Part shown: piece by piece, positions 1 to 8,993 of the stretch | Position numbering within the stretch: position 1 is the first letter of the stretch | Layout: every line of letters begins with the position of its first letter | DNA from: an uncultured Lachnospiraceae bacterium | GTDB taxonomy: Bacteria > Bacillota > Clostridia > Lachnospirales > Lachnospiraceae | NCBI GenBank assembly: GCA_947068385.1 | Contig: CAMTBF010000048.1 | Span: 1 to 12,727 of the forward strand | Direction of reading: 5' to 3' | Length of the DNA stretch: 12,727 bases | The notes under the pieces: model-generated | What the model was told of the DNA's origin: nothing | The model's database searches: none | The model's input: only the letters and a program-made list of their open reading frames with translations | Program-made: the position numbers and the translations under genes

Positions 1-1659
<1,659 letters not shown>

Positions 1660-1835
1660 GCCGCGTCCACCGGTTGGCGGCAGGGGCTTAATCGGCCAGG
1701 GGGCGGACAAGGGGGTTGGCGGATGCCGGGCACAAAAGCGCCGATGGCCGGATAGTGGCTTATGGAGCGGTTTGGAAGAGGCCAGAGAGGCTGGAGAAGC
1801 CAGATAGGCAAAAGGCAGAAAGGCAGAGAAGAGAT

Positions 1836-3260
1836 ATGGATTTACATGAAGAATGCGGCGTGCTGGGCATCATCAGCCCGGTGGCCGCCGATGTGGCAGG
1901 GATGGCATACTATGGGCTTTACGCCCTGCAGCACCGCGGGCAGGAGAGCTGCGGCATTGTGGTGAATGATGACGGCGTGTTCTCTTCCCATAAGGACCTG
2001 GGGCTGGTCAGCGAGGTGTTCTCCGCGGATGCACTGGCGCGCCTGCCCCAGGGGAACATGGCGGTGGGCCATGTGCGCTACGGGACTACGGGAGGCACGA
2101 ACCGCAACAACTGCCAGCCCATAGAGGTGAACCACCAGAAGGGGAAGATGGCGCTGGCCCACAACGGGAACCTGAGCAACGCGGCGGTGCTGCGCAACGC
2201 CCTGGAGCTGTCAGGGGCCATCTTCCATACCACCAGCGATACGGAGACCATCGCCTACATCGTCACCAGGGAGCGCCTGCGCACCCCTTCCATTGAGGAC
2301 GCCTTAAGCGCCGCCATGGACACCCTGGACGGGGCATACTCCCTGGTGCTGATGTCCTCCCAGAAGCTGATCTGTGCCAGGGATCCTTACGGATTCCGGC
2401 CCCTCTGCTATGGCAGGACAAAGGACAGGATGTATGTGGCCGCCTCCGAAAGCTGCGCCCTGAAAGCGGTGGGCGCAGAGTTCGTGCGGGATCTGGAGCC
2501 CGGGGAGATTCTGGTGTTCGGGCCGGATGGCATAGTCTCCCGCAGGGAACATTGCGGGAAAAAGCTGAAAAAGACATGTATTTTCGAATACATCTATTTT
2601 GCCAGGCCGGACTCCGTCATCGACGGGGTGTCGGTACACGGTGCAAGGGTGCGGGCCGGGCGGATCCTGGCCAAGGCGCATCCGGTGCAGGCGGACATCG
2701 TGGTGGGAGTGCCGGATTCCGGGCTGGACGGAGCGCTGGGTTTTTCCATGGAGTCCGGGATCCCCTATGGAATCGGCCTGATCAAGAATAAGTACATCGG
2801 CAGGACGTTCATCTCCCCCGGACAGGATGAACGGCTGGATCAGGTGAAGATCAAGCTGAGCGCCATCGAGGAGAGCGTCCGGGGGAAGCGGGTGGTGCTG
2901 ATAGACGACTCCATCGTCCGGGGCACCACCAGCGGCCGCATCGTAAGGCTCCTGCGGGAGGCCGGGGCAAAGGAGATCCACATGCGCATCTCCTCGCCGC
3001 CCTTTCTGAATCCCTGCTACTATGGCACGGACATCGACTCCAGAGAGAATCTGATAGCCTGCCATCACAGCGTGGAGGAGACGGCGGAGATCATCGGCGC
3101 GGACAGCCTGGGATATCTGCCCGTGTCACAGCTTGGGGCGCTTATCGGTGGCAGCGGATACTGCAGCGCCTGCTTTGACGGGGATTACCCCACGGCGGTT
3201 CCCGCCGACACCAGGAAGGACCGGTTCGAACAGAAGCTTTCCCAGAAGAGGGCACAATAG
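1836..3260 (+). CDS. purF: Amidophosphoribosyltransferase (glutamine PRPP amidotransferase), Fe-S type
   Basis: Catalyses the first committed step of purine synthesis, PRPP plus glutamine to phosphoribosylamine. The chosen ATG gives 474 residues beginning MDLHEE-CGVLGI. Cys7 is the N-terminal glutaminase nucleophile, exposed when a short propeptide (here six residues) is removed, as known for the Bacillus-type enzyme. The PRPP loop is VVLIDDSIVRGTTSG with Asp357-Asp358. Four cysteines, 248, 394, 443 and 446 (the last two in GYCSAC), match the four [4Fe-4S] ligands of the Bacillus enzyme, so this is the oxygen-labile, cluster-containing class. A purine-rich AGAGAAGAG lies just upstream of the start as a weak ribosome site. 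An in-frame ATG at 1716 would add 40 Arg/Lys-rich residues before the propeptide and looks unlikely. The 176 nt between pyrG and purF are GC-rich and show no clear promoter or terminator. An intrinsic terminator follows 38 nt after the stop. Confidence 0.97.
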   Translation: MDLHEECGVLGIISPVAADVAGMAYYGLYALQHRGQESCGIVVNDDGVFSSHKDLGLVSEVFSADALARLPQGNMAVGHVRYGTTGGTNRNNCQPIEVNHQKGKMALAHNGNLSNAAVLRNALELSGAIFHTTSDTETIAYIVTRERLRTPSIEDALSAAMDTLDGAYSLVLMSSQKLICARDPYGFRPLCYGRTKDRMYVAASESCALKAVGAEFVRDLEPGEILVFGPDGIVSRREHCGKKLKKTCIFEYIYFARPDSVIDGVSVHGARVRAGRILAKAHPVQADIVVGVPDSGLDGALGFSMESGIPYGIGLIKNKYIGRTFISPGQDERLDQVKIKLSAIEESVRGKRVVLIDDSIVRGTTSGRIVRLLREAGAKEIHMRISSPPFLNPCYYGTDIDSRENLIACHHSVEETAEIIGADSLGYLPVSQLGALIGGSGYCSACFDGDYPTAVPADTRKDRFEQKLSQKRAQ

Positions 3261-3298
3261 AAGATAATAAAAACAAGAAAGAGAAACAGCCGGAATCA

Positions 3299-3342
3299 GG
3301 CTGCGCGGACAGGCAGGAAAGCTTTAAGCCGCGCGGCCTTTT
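3299..3342 (+). terminator. Intrinsic terminator after purF
   Basis: A 10-bp stem pairs GGCTGCGCGG (3299-3308) with CCGCGCGGCC (3329-3338), with one T-G wobble. It encloses a 20-nt loop holding the small palindrome AAAGCTTT and is followed by TTTT (3339-3342). It lies 38 nt beyond the purF stop and upstream of a separate promoter, so it closes the pyrG-purF unit. The T run is short, so termination may be incomplete. Confidence 0.75.
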
Positions 3343-3401
3343 GCGTTGCGGTAGCATCTGCCTCAAACGCAGTCAAGTTGACATTTCCTTCAATTCCATG
3401 G

Positions 3402-3430
3402 TTGGCAGAAACGGATTGATATGATAAAAT
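3402..3430 (+). promoter_or_regulatory. Promoter for the small membrane protein and recD2
   Basis: A sigma-A-type promoter: -35 TTGGCA (3402-3407), 17-bp spacer, -10 TAAAAT (3425-3430), with the extended -10 dinucleotide TG at 3422-3423. The predicted transcript start near 3437 leaves about 38 nt of leader before the ATG at 3475. It sits in an AT-rich dip between the purF terminator and the next gene. This is pattern matching only. Confidence 0.6.
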
Positions 3431-3474
3431 ATCTTTATTAAATATGCCATAGGGAGCCGGAACGGAGGTAGACC

Positions 3475-3576
3475 ATGAAATCACATAAATACTGGACAAT
3501 CGCCATGATTTTCTGTATGATTATGGTGATCTACTCAGGCCATAAGCTGACAGGGAGCCGCGGCAAAAAGGCCTGA
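3475..3576 (+). CDS. 33-residue single-span membrane peptide, unknown function
   Basis: A 33-codon ORF starting MKSHKYW and ending in GSRGKKA. It has a strong ribosome site, GGAGG at 3464-3468, 6 nt before the ATG, and its own promoter. The peptide has a short basic N terminus (Lys2, His4, Lys5), one hydrophobic segment at about residues 7-20 rich in Ile and Met, and a basic, glycine-containing tail (HKLTGSRGKKA), which fits one membrane span. Its stop is 37 nt before the recD2 start, so the two are probably one transcript. Short peptides opening MK-x-H-K-Y/F followed by one hydrophobic stretch are, as I recall, common among Lachnospiraceae hypothetical proteins, but I cannot place this one in a family with certainty. 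The call rests on the ribosome site, promoter and sensible topology. The function is unknown. Confidence 0.7.
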   Translation: MKSHKYWTIAMIFCMIMVIYSGHKLTGSRGKKA

Positions 3577-3613
3577 CCGATATACGGCCATATCGAAAGG
3601 AGCGGAATGGGCG

Positions 3614-5791
3614 ATGACGATTCGATGTGTCGTGGAGCGAATTACATACCAGAATCCGGAAAACGGCTATTCCGTCCTGAAAGTCAGTGTAAAGGGCTAT
3701 GACGACCTGGTCACAGTGGTGGGGAACCTCCTGGACGCGAACGTGGGCTCCGTGCTCCTGGTGGAGGGCGAGTGGAAGGTGGACACAAGGTACGGCCGCC
3801 AGTTCATGGCCGCAAAGTGGGAGGAGACGCTCCCCGCCACCGTCTACGGCATGGAGAAATATCTGGGCAGCGGCCTGATAAAGGGCGTGGGGCCCAAGTA
3901 CGCGAAGAAGATCGTCCAGAAGTTCGGCACGGACACCTTCACGGTCATAGAGGACGATATCCAGCTCCTGATAGAAATCCCGGGCATCGGGCACAAGCGC
4001 ATCCGCATGATAGCGGAGAGCTGGGAGCGGCAGAAGGAAGTGAAGAACGTCATGCTCTTTTTGCAGGAGCATGGCGTGAGCACGGCCTTCGCCGCCAGGA
4101 TATACAGGCAGTACGGGAACGAGAGCATCGCAAAGATGAAGGAGAACCCCTTCCGGCTGGCGGACGACATCTGGGGCATCGGCTTTAGGACGGCAGACGG
4201 CATCGCCCGGAAGCTGGGCTTCGGGAAGGAGGCCTATGTCCGCCTGCGCAGCGGCATCATGTACACGCTGAGCGAGCTGGCCGACGAGGGGCATGTGTAC
4301 GCCCGCAAAGAGCAGCTCATAGAAAAGGCCTCCTCGTTGCTGGAAGCGGAAGACAACTGCATCGTCATGACCATGGATCAGATGCTGCGGGACAAGGATC
4401 TGATTCAGGAGGAAGATGCCGTCTACCTGCCGCCCTTTTATTATGCCGAGACAGGGACGGCAAACAAGCTGAAGCGCCTGGCGGCAGAACCGGCTCAGGA
4501 CAGGCTGTGGCTGCAGCTTTCCAGGGCCCGGAGGGAGACCGGAAAGGAAGACCTCTCTGTGGACGTGACCAGGATCGGGCAGGCCCTGGGCATGGAATAT
4601 GACGAAATCCAGGCCAATGCCATCAGGCGGGCCGCCATGGCCAAGGTGATGGTGCTCACGGGAGGCCCCGGCACCGGCAAGACCACCACCACCCAGGGCA
4701 TCATCGCGGCCTACCGGGCCTACGGACTGAAGGTTCTGCTGGCGGCCCCCACGGGCAGGGCGGCCAAGCGGATGACGGAGGCCACAGGCCTGGAGGCAAA
4801 GACCCTCCACAGGCTCCTGGAATGCAAGCCGCCGGAGGGCTACCAGAAGGACGAGGAGAATCCATTGGAGGGGGACGTGCTGATCGTGGACGAATGCTCC
4901 ATGATCGACATCATCCTGATGAACTCCCTGCTGAAGGCCATTCCGGCGGGCATGCGGCTGATTCTGGTAGGCGATATCGACCAGCTCCCCTCCGTGGGCG
5001 CAGGGAACGTGCTCCGGGACATCATCGATTCCGGGAGCTTCCCCGTCATCCGGCTGACCCGGATCTTCCGGCAGGCCCAGGAGAGCCGGATCGTCATGAA
5101 CGCCCACAGGATTAACGCGGGGCAGATGCCGGATGTGTCCAACGGAAAAGGCACGGACTTCTTCTTCGTACAAAAGGAGGAGCCGGAGGAGGCCGCGGCG
5201 GAGATCGTGAAGCTGGTGAAGGAGAAGCTGCCCAGGTACTACGGAAAGGCCCCCGCCGACATACAGGTGCTCACCCCCATGCAGAAGGGCGTGGTGGGAG
5301 CAACCAACCTGAACCTGGCGCTCCAGGAGGCGCTGAACCCGGAGGGCGAGGGGCTGCGCAGGAGCGGCTTTGTGTATCGGGTGAACGACAAGGTCATGCA
5401 GATCAAAAATAATTATGATAAGGAAGTATTCAACGGGGATATCGGCATGATAGAGGCCGTGGACATGATGGACAGGACGCTTACGGTGAACTTCGACAAT
5501 CGGAAAATCGTCTATGACGCTACGGAGCTGGACGAGCTGGCGCACGCCTACGCCACCACCATCCACAAGGCCCAGGGGTCGGAATACCCGATCGTGGTGA
5601 TGCCGGTGCTGATGACCCATTTCGTGATGCTCCAGAGGAACCTGATCTACACCGGCATCACCAGGGCCAAGAAAGTCCTAGTGATGGTGGGGACGAGGAA
5701 AGCCCTTGCCTACGCGGTGCGCAACGTCACCGTGACGGCGCGATGCAGCATGCTGAGGGAAAGGCTGTCGGGGGAGAGGGCTTGGCCCTGA
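3614..5791 (+). CDS. recD2: RecD2-type ATP-dependent 5'-3' DNA helicase
   Basis: An SF1B helicase of 725 residues, close to Deinococcus RecD2 and somewhat shorter than Bacillus YrrC. RecD2 works without RecBC and is linked to replication-fork and recombination repair. The N terminus (about 1-80) is an OB-like region (MTIRCVVERITYQNPENGYS). Helix-hairpin-helix segments follow at about 118-140 (EIPGIGHKR) and 183-203 (IWGIGFRTADGIA). The motor has Walker A GGPGTGKTT (350-358, Lys356), Walker B VDECS (Asp426-Glu427), motif V TIHKAQGSE (about 649-657) and motif VI YTGITRAKK (679-687, Arg684). AAGGAG (3597-3602) lies 11 nt before the ATG, a slightly long spacing. An ATG at 3607 is closer but in another frame. 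The coding strand avoids TTA, CTA and TCA codons for about 2 kb, which leaves a long false ORF on the other strand. The stop codon lies inside an inverted repeat shared with the convergent gene. Confidence 0.96.
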   Translation: MTIRCVVERITYQNPENGYSVLKVSVKGYDDLVTVVGNLLDANVGSVLLVEGEWKVDTRYGRQFMAAKWEETLPATVYGMEKYLGSGLIKGVGPKYAKKIVQKFGTDTFTVIEDDIQLLIEIPGIGHKRIRMIAESWERQKEVKNVMLFLQEHGVSTAFAARIYRQYGNESIAKMKENPFRLADDIWGIGFRTADGIARKLGFGKEAYVRLRSGIMYTLSELADEGHVYARKEQLIEKASSLLEAEDNCIVMTMDQMLRDKDLIQEEDAVYLPPFYYAETGTANKLKRLAAEPAQDRLWLQLSRARRETGKEDLSVDVTRIGQALGMEYDEIQANAIRRAAMAKVMVLTGGPGTGKTTTTQGIIAAYRAYGLKVLLAAPTGRAAKRMTEATGLEAKTLHRLLECKPPEGYQKDEENPLEGDVLIVDECSMIDIILMNSLLKAIPAGMRLILVGDIDQLPSVGAGNVLRDIIDSGSFPVIRLTRIFRQAQESRIVMNAHRINAGQMPDVSNGKGTDFFFVQKEEPEEAAAEIVKLVKEKLPRYYGKAPADIQVLTPMQKGVVGATNLNLALQEALNPEGEGLRRSGFVYRVNDKVMQIKNNYDKEVFNGDIGMIEAVDMMDRTLTVNFDNRKIVYDATELDELAHAYATTIHKAQGSEYPIVVMPVLMTHFVMLQRNLIYTGITRAKKVLVMVGTRKALAYAVRNVTVTARCSMLRERLSGERAWP

Positions 5792-5830
5792 CCTCTGCGA
5801 CAATGCTTACCGCTTTCCGCAGAGGTCAGG
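5787..5830. repeat. 13-bp perfect inverted repeat between convergent genes, probable bidirectional terminator
   Basis: CCTGACCTCTGCG (5787-5799) is perfectly complementary to CGCAGAGGTCAGG (5818-5830), leaving an 18-nt loop. The left arm contains the recD2 stop (TGA, 5789-5791) and the right arm contains the stop of the minus-strand BFD-like gene (TCA on this strand, 5826-5828), so both genes end in the same hairpin. No T run follows on either strand, so it departs from a textbook intrinsic terminator. A bidirectional transcript-end or 3'-end protecting hairpin is the most likely role. Confidence 0.7.
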
Positions 5831-6026
5831 AGGACTGCCCCGCATTCCGCTGGGCCACCAGGCTTTTTACCAGTTTTTCCACTTCTTCCAGGCAGGCCCC
5901 ACAGACCGTGCCGGCTCCGGTGATGCTCTGTACCTCTTCCACGGTGTCGGCTCCGGAGTCCACGGCTTCCTTGATCGCGCCCGCCGTGACGGCCTGGCAG
6001 TTACAGATGATTCGATTTGGATCCAT
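5826..6026 (-). CDS. Small BFD-like [2Fe-2S]-binding protein
   Basis: A 66-residue protein whose whole length is the BFD-like [2Fe-2S] domain. The ligand pattern is C-x-C near the start (Cys8, Cys10 in IICNCQAV) and C-x2-C later (Cys42, Cys45 in VCGAC), spaced as in bacterioferritin-associated ferredoxin and in the matching domains of NirB and NifU. The conserved helix-turn segment (AIKEAVDSGADTVEEVQ) lies between the pairs. Stand-alone members may donate electrons to release iron from ferritin or act as small redox or Fe-S proteins, but no ferritin gene is in view and the partner is unknown. The start is the ATG whose upstream strand reads GGTGA 6 nt before it, with AAAGGA further out. The next in-frame upstream codons reach a stop. 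It is transcribed toward recD2 and away from nth, another Fe-S protein. Confidence 0.88.
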   Translation of the reverse strand: MDPNRIICNCQAVTAGAIKEAVDSGADTVEEVQSITGAGTVCGACLEEVEKLVKSLVAQRNAGQSS

Positions 6027-6065
6027 ACATTGTCACCATCCTTTCAGGGACAGTATGTGCAGGAT

Positions 6066-6094
6066 TTGATATATTATGTAGACTTTTTTACGAT
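6066..6094 (+). promoter_or_regulatory. Possible promoter for nth in the AT-rich divergent region
   Basis: The gap between the divergent BFD-like gene and nth (6027-6110) becomes AT-rich around 6064-6098. A candidate is -35 TTGATA (6066-6071), 17-bp spacer, -10 TACGAT (6089-6094). Its transcript start would fall almost on the nth ribosome site, which is awkward. An alternative -10, TATTAT (6072-6077), lacks a good -35. The opposite strand should also hold a promoter here, but I could not single one out. Confidence 0.3.
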
Positions 6095-6110
6095 AAAGAA
6101 GGAGAGACCA

Positions 6111-6746
6111 ATGACAAAGAAACAGCGTGCACTGCAGATCATCGAGAGATTAAAGGAGGAATATCCCCAGGCGGACTGTACGCTGGAGTACGACCAGGCC
6201 TGGAAGCTTCTGGTCAGCGTGCGCCTGGCGGCCCAGTGCACGGACGCCCGGGTGAACGTGGTGGTGGAGGATCTGTACAAGAAGTTTCCGGACGTGGAGG
6301 CCCTGGCGGGCGCCCCTGTGGAGGAAATCGAGGAAATCGTCCATCCCTGCGGGCTGGGAAAGAGCAAGGCCAGGGACATCAGCGCCTGCATGAAGATGCT
6401 GCGGGACGAATACGGCGGAAAAGTGCCGGATGACTTTGACAAGCTGCTGGCCCTGCCCGGCGTGGGCCGCAAGAGCGCCAACCTGATCATGGGCGATGTG
6501 TTCGGAAAGCCCGCCATCGTCACGGACACCCACTGCATCCGGCTGGTGAACCGCATGGGGCTGGTGGACGGCATCAAGGAGCCCGCCAAGGTGGAGAAGG
6601 AGCTCTGGAAGCTTATCCCGCCCGAGGAGGGCAACGATTTCTGCCATAGGCTGGTGGATCACGGCAGGGCGGTCTGCACGGCCCGGACAAAGCCCTACTG
6701 CGACAAATGCTGCCTCCAGGACATCTGCAAAAAGGCGGGGGTATGA
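6111..6746 (+). CDS. nth: Endonuclease III (DNA glycosylase / AP lyase)
   Basis: A base-excision repair enzyme that removes oxidised pyrimidines and nicks abasic sites. The 211 residues equal the length of the E. coli enzyme. The helix-hairpin-helix LPGVGRKSAN carries the catalytic lysine (Lys121), and TDTHCIRL carries the catalytic Asp139, giving the HhH-GPD signature. A C-terminal [4Fe-4S] loop has cysteines 189, 197, 200 and 206. The first spacing is C-x7-C rather than the C-x6-C of E. coli, while the others are the usual x2 and x5. AAGGAG (6099-6104) is 6 nt before the ATG, which settles the start against an in-frame ATG at 6030 that would run through the intergenic region. It is divergent from the BFD-like gene, and a short possible ORF overlaps its stop as ATGA. 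Confidence 0.97.
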   Translation: MTKKQRALQIIERLKEEYPQADCTLEYDQAWKLLVSVRLAAQCTDARVNVVVEDLYKKFPDVEALAGAPVEEIEEIVHPCGLGKSKARDISACMKMLRDEYGGKVPDDFDKLLALPGVGRKSANLIMGDVFGKPAIVTDTHCIRLVNRMGLVDGIKEPAKVEKELWKLIPPEEGNDFCHRLVDHGRAVCTARTKPYCDKCCLQDICKKAGV

Positions 6747-6862
6747 AAAGGCACCCGGCTGGAAAAGGAGATTCTGAAAAAATCAAAAAAGCCTGGCAGC
6801 GAGAGCACCATGCAAAGGACGCGAAGCAGGAGACAGGAAAGAACGAAGTAGCAAATATATAA
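6743..6862 (+). CDS. Possible 39-residue basic peptide, translationally coupled to nth
   Basis: The ATG (6743-6745) overlaps the nth stop as ATGA, and the purine-rich run AAAAAGGCGGGGG lies directly upstream inside nth, an arrangement typical of translational coupling. The 39 codons encode a very hydrophilic peptide, rich in Lys and His, starting MKRHPAGKGD, with no hydrophobic segment and no recognised motif. The stretch 6747-6910 between nth and the next gene holds nothing else except this ORF and a small GCCCGCGGGC palindrome. It could be a chance reading frame, because an AAG/GAA-rich leader favours lysine and glutamate codons. Confidence 0.3.
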   Translation: MKRHPAGKGDSEKIKKAWQREHHAKDAKQETGKNEVANI

Positions 6863-6910
6863 GCGCAACCGTAAGCCCGCGGGCCGGGATGCGCGGAAAC
6901 GAGGAAAAGC

Positions 6911-8956
6911 ATGAGAGACAAGCAAACGAAACGAATCACCGCAGGACGGCTGCCCGCAGTGCCGCTGATCACCTGCGACCCCTATTTCAGCCTCTGGTCA
7001 GGCAGCGACAGCCTGCACGGGACGGACACCTGCCACTGGACGGGCAGAAGGAAGCGCGTCACCGGGACAGCCTGGATAGACGGCACGGATTACCGCTTCC
7101 TGGGGCTGGGGAAGGCCCCTGCCATGGAGCAGACGGAGCTTTCCGTCACCGCCACCTGCACCACATACGGCTTCCGGGCGGCCGGGGTTGAGCTTAGCCT
7201 GGAATTCTGGACGCCGCTTTTACTGGACGATTTGGACGTGATGTCCAGGCCCTGCTCCTATGTGGACATGGCCGTCCGCTCCCTGGACGGGAAGCCCCAT
7301 GAGGTGGAGCTTGCTTGGACGTTTAGCGGGGAGCTGTGCTGCGACAATGGGCAGACGGAGAAAATCGGCGGCGGCAGCTTTGCGCTTGAAATGGGAGCGG
7401 AGCACACGGCCGGCCGCACCGCCTGGATGGGCCTCAGGCAGCAGCATCCCCTGGGACACAGCGGGGACAGCATCGCCATCGACTGGGGCTATCTGTACCT
7501 GGCCGCGGCAGGCGGCAGCCCCCTGGAAGTGTCCTACCATCAGGTGGACAGGAGCCTGCAGGCAAAAGCCGCTTTCAGCCTGAAGGAGTCAGGGTGGGAG
7601 GAAGCCTCTCTGGTAGCGGCCTATGACGACATCGCATCCATCGACTATTTCGGCAGGCTGCTCCCCGGCTACTGGGCCCGGGACGGCAAGACCATCCTGG
7701 ACGCAATCCGCGAGGCGATCGCCTCCCACGACAGGCTGCTGGAAAGATGCGAAGCATTTGATGAAGCGCTGGAGAGGGAGGCCATGGAATTCGGCGAGGC
7801 GTACACAAAGGTATGTATCGCCGCATACCGCCAGTCCATAGCGGCCCACAAGCTGATAGCCGACGAACAGGGCAGGGCGGTCTTCATCTCCAAGGAATGC
7901 CATTCCAACGGCTGCGCGGCCACCGTGGACGTCACATACCCTTCCACGCCCCTGTTCTATTGCTACAATCCGGAGCTGGTGCGGGGAATGATGCGGCCCA
8001 TCTTCCGGTTCGCAAAGCTCCCGGTATGGGGCTATGACTTCGCGCCCCACGACGCGGGACGCTACCCTTACGTCACCGGGCAGGTCTACGGCCTGGCGGG
8101 CTACCAGGAGGCGGCCCAGGATCTGCGGGACGGGGAGGACACCGGATACGTCTACCCCATGCTCTGGCAGATGCCGGAAAGCGCGGGGATGTACAACCTG
8201 AAATATCAGATGCCCGTGGAGGAGAGCGGCAACATGCTGATCCTGGAGGCGGCGTTAGTGAGGCTTGACCCCGAGGGGGAGAGGGAGCAGCTTTTAGAGA
8301 ATCTCCCTTTGTACGAAAAATGGGTGAAATATCTTCTGGAATACGGCAGCGACCCGGGAGAGCAGCTCTGCACCGACGACTTCGCGGGACATCTGGCCCA
8401 TAACGTGAACCTGGCATTCAAGGCCATCATGGGCGTGGAGGCCTATTCCATCCTGATGCAGGCGGCTGGAAGGGATGAGGAGGCCGCCCGGTACCATGAG
8501 AAGGCCCGGGCCATGGCAGAGGACGCTTATGAGCGGGCTTCCGCGGCCGACCATACCAGGCTTACCTTTGACGGCGACGATACGACCTGGAGCCTGAAGT
8601 ACAATGCGGTGTGGGATCTGATCTTCGGCTCCGGATTCTGGGGCGAAGGGTTCTATGCCCAGGAGATGGGACAGTACAGGAAGAGCTGCGAAAGGTACGG
8701 CGTGCCTCTGGACTCCAGGGAGAGCTATACCAAGAGCGACTGGATGCTCTGGGCCGCGACCATGGATCCCGAGGGCAAGGCCGTGGAGGAATTCTCCGGG
8801 CATATCCTGGCATTCCTGGAGGAGAGCGGGGACAGGGTGCCCTTCTCCGACTGGTACATGACCCGGGACGGCAGGCACTGCAACTTCCAGAACCGGACTG
8901 TCCAGGGCGGGCTCTTCATGCCGCTGCTCTTGAAGCGCGCGAGAAAGCAGGCATGA
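6911..8956 (+). CDS. DUF4965 / glutaminase A-like six-hairpin family protein
   Basis: A 681-residue protein of the family named after fungal glutaminase A (DUF4964, DUF5127, DUF4965 and DUF1793 regions in order). The opening LPAVPLITCDPYFSLWS is the usual N-terminal signature. A beta-rich part runs to about residue 280, then the helical six-hairpin region holds VDVTYPSTPLF (Asp340 on), DFAPHDAGRYPY (about 376-387) and MPVEESGN (434-441), and YNAVWDLIFGSGFW falls near the end. The fungal founder hydrolyses glutamine, but the fold is shared with (alpha/alpha)6 glycosidases and bacterial members have no established substrate that I can name, so no reaction is assigned. No signal peptide or membrane segment is seen: the N terminus is MRDKQTKRITAG, so it should be cytoplasmic, unlike secreted relatives. 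GAGG (6901-6904) is 6 nt before the ATG. It may share a transcript with nth, because no terminator intervenes. Confidence 0.9.
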   Translation: MRDKQTKRITAGRLPAVPLITCDPYFSLWSGSDSLHGTDTCHWTGRRKRVTGTAWIDGTDYRFLGLGKAPAMEQTELSVTATCTTYGFRAAGVELSLEFWTPLLLDDLDVMSRPCSYVDMAVRSLDGKPHEVELAWTFSGELCCDNGQTEKIGGGSFALEMGAEHTAGRTAWMGLRQQHPLGHSGDSIAIDWGYLYLAAAGGSPLEVSYHQVDRSLQAKAAFSLKESGWEEASLVAAYDDIASIDYFGRLLPGYWARDGKTILDAIREAIASHDRLLERCEAFDEALEREAMEFGEAYTKVCIAAYRQSIAAHKLIADEQGRAVFISKECHSNGCAATVDVTYPSTPLFYCYNPELVRGMMRPIFRFAKLPVWGYDFAPHDAGRYPYVTGQVYGLAGYQEAAQDLRDGEDTGYVYPMLWQMPESAGMYNLKYQMPVEESGNMLILEAALVRLDPEGEREQLLENLPLYEKWVKYLLEYGSDPGEQLCTDDFAGHLAHNVNLAFKAIMGVEAYSILMQAAGRDEEAARYHEKARAMAEDAYERASAADHTRLTFDGDDTTWSLKYNAVWDLIFGSGFWGEGFYAQEMGQYRKSCERYGVPLDSRESYTKSDWMLWAATMDPEGKAVEEFSGHILAFLEESGDRVPFSDWYMTRDGRHCNFQNRTVQGGLFMPLLLKRARKQA

Positions 8957-8993
8957 AATATGCCGACCTCATGAGTCCAAGGATCTGTTTTGC

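Noticed and set aside
1672..1722. Direct repeat GGTTGGCGG (1672-1680 and 1714-1722) between pyrG and purF
   Set aside because: Only 9 bp in a GC-rich gap, with no link to a promoter or dyad; expected by chance or minor duplication.
1716..1835. Longer purF start adding 40 residues
   Set aside because: The extension is Arg/Lys-rich and unlike any PurF. The short propeptide MDLHEE ahead of the nucleophile Cys fits the family.
2304..3068. 254-codon minus-strand open frame opposite purF
   Set aside because: Shadow of the purF frame; no ribosome site and no recognisable motif.
3378..3383. TTGACA upstream of the small membrane protein gene
   Set aside because: No acceptable -10 at 16-18 bp. The TTGGCA/TAAAAT pair downstream is better.
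3521..5620. 699-codon open frame on the minus strand opposite recD2
   Set aside because: It is in exact codon register with recD2 and exists because recD2 avoids TTA, CTA and TCA codons here. The product is His/Leu/Gln/Pro-rich with no motif, and the sense strand encodes a full helicase.
6875..6884. Palindrome GCCCGCGGGC before the DUF4965 gene
   Set aside because: No loop length or T run for a terminator, and it is short enough to be chance in GC-rich DNA.
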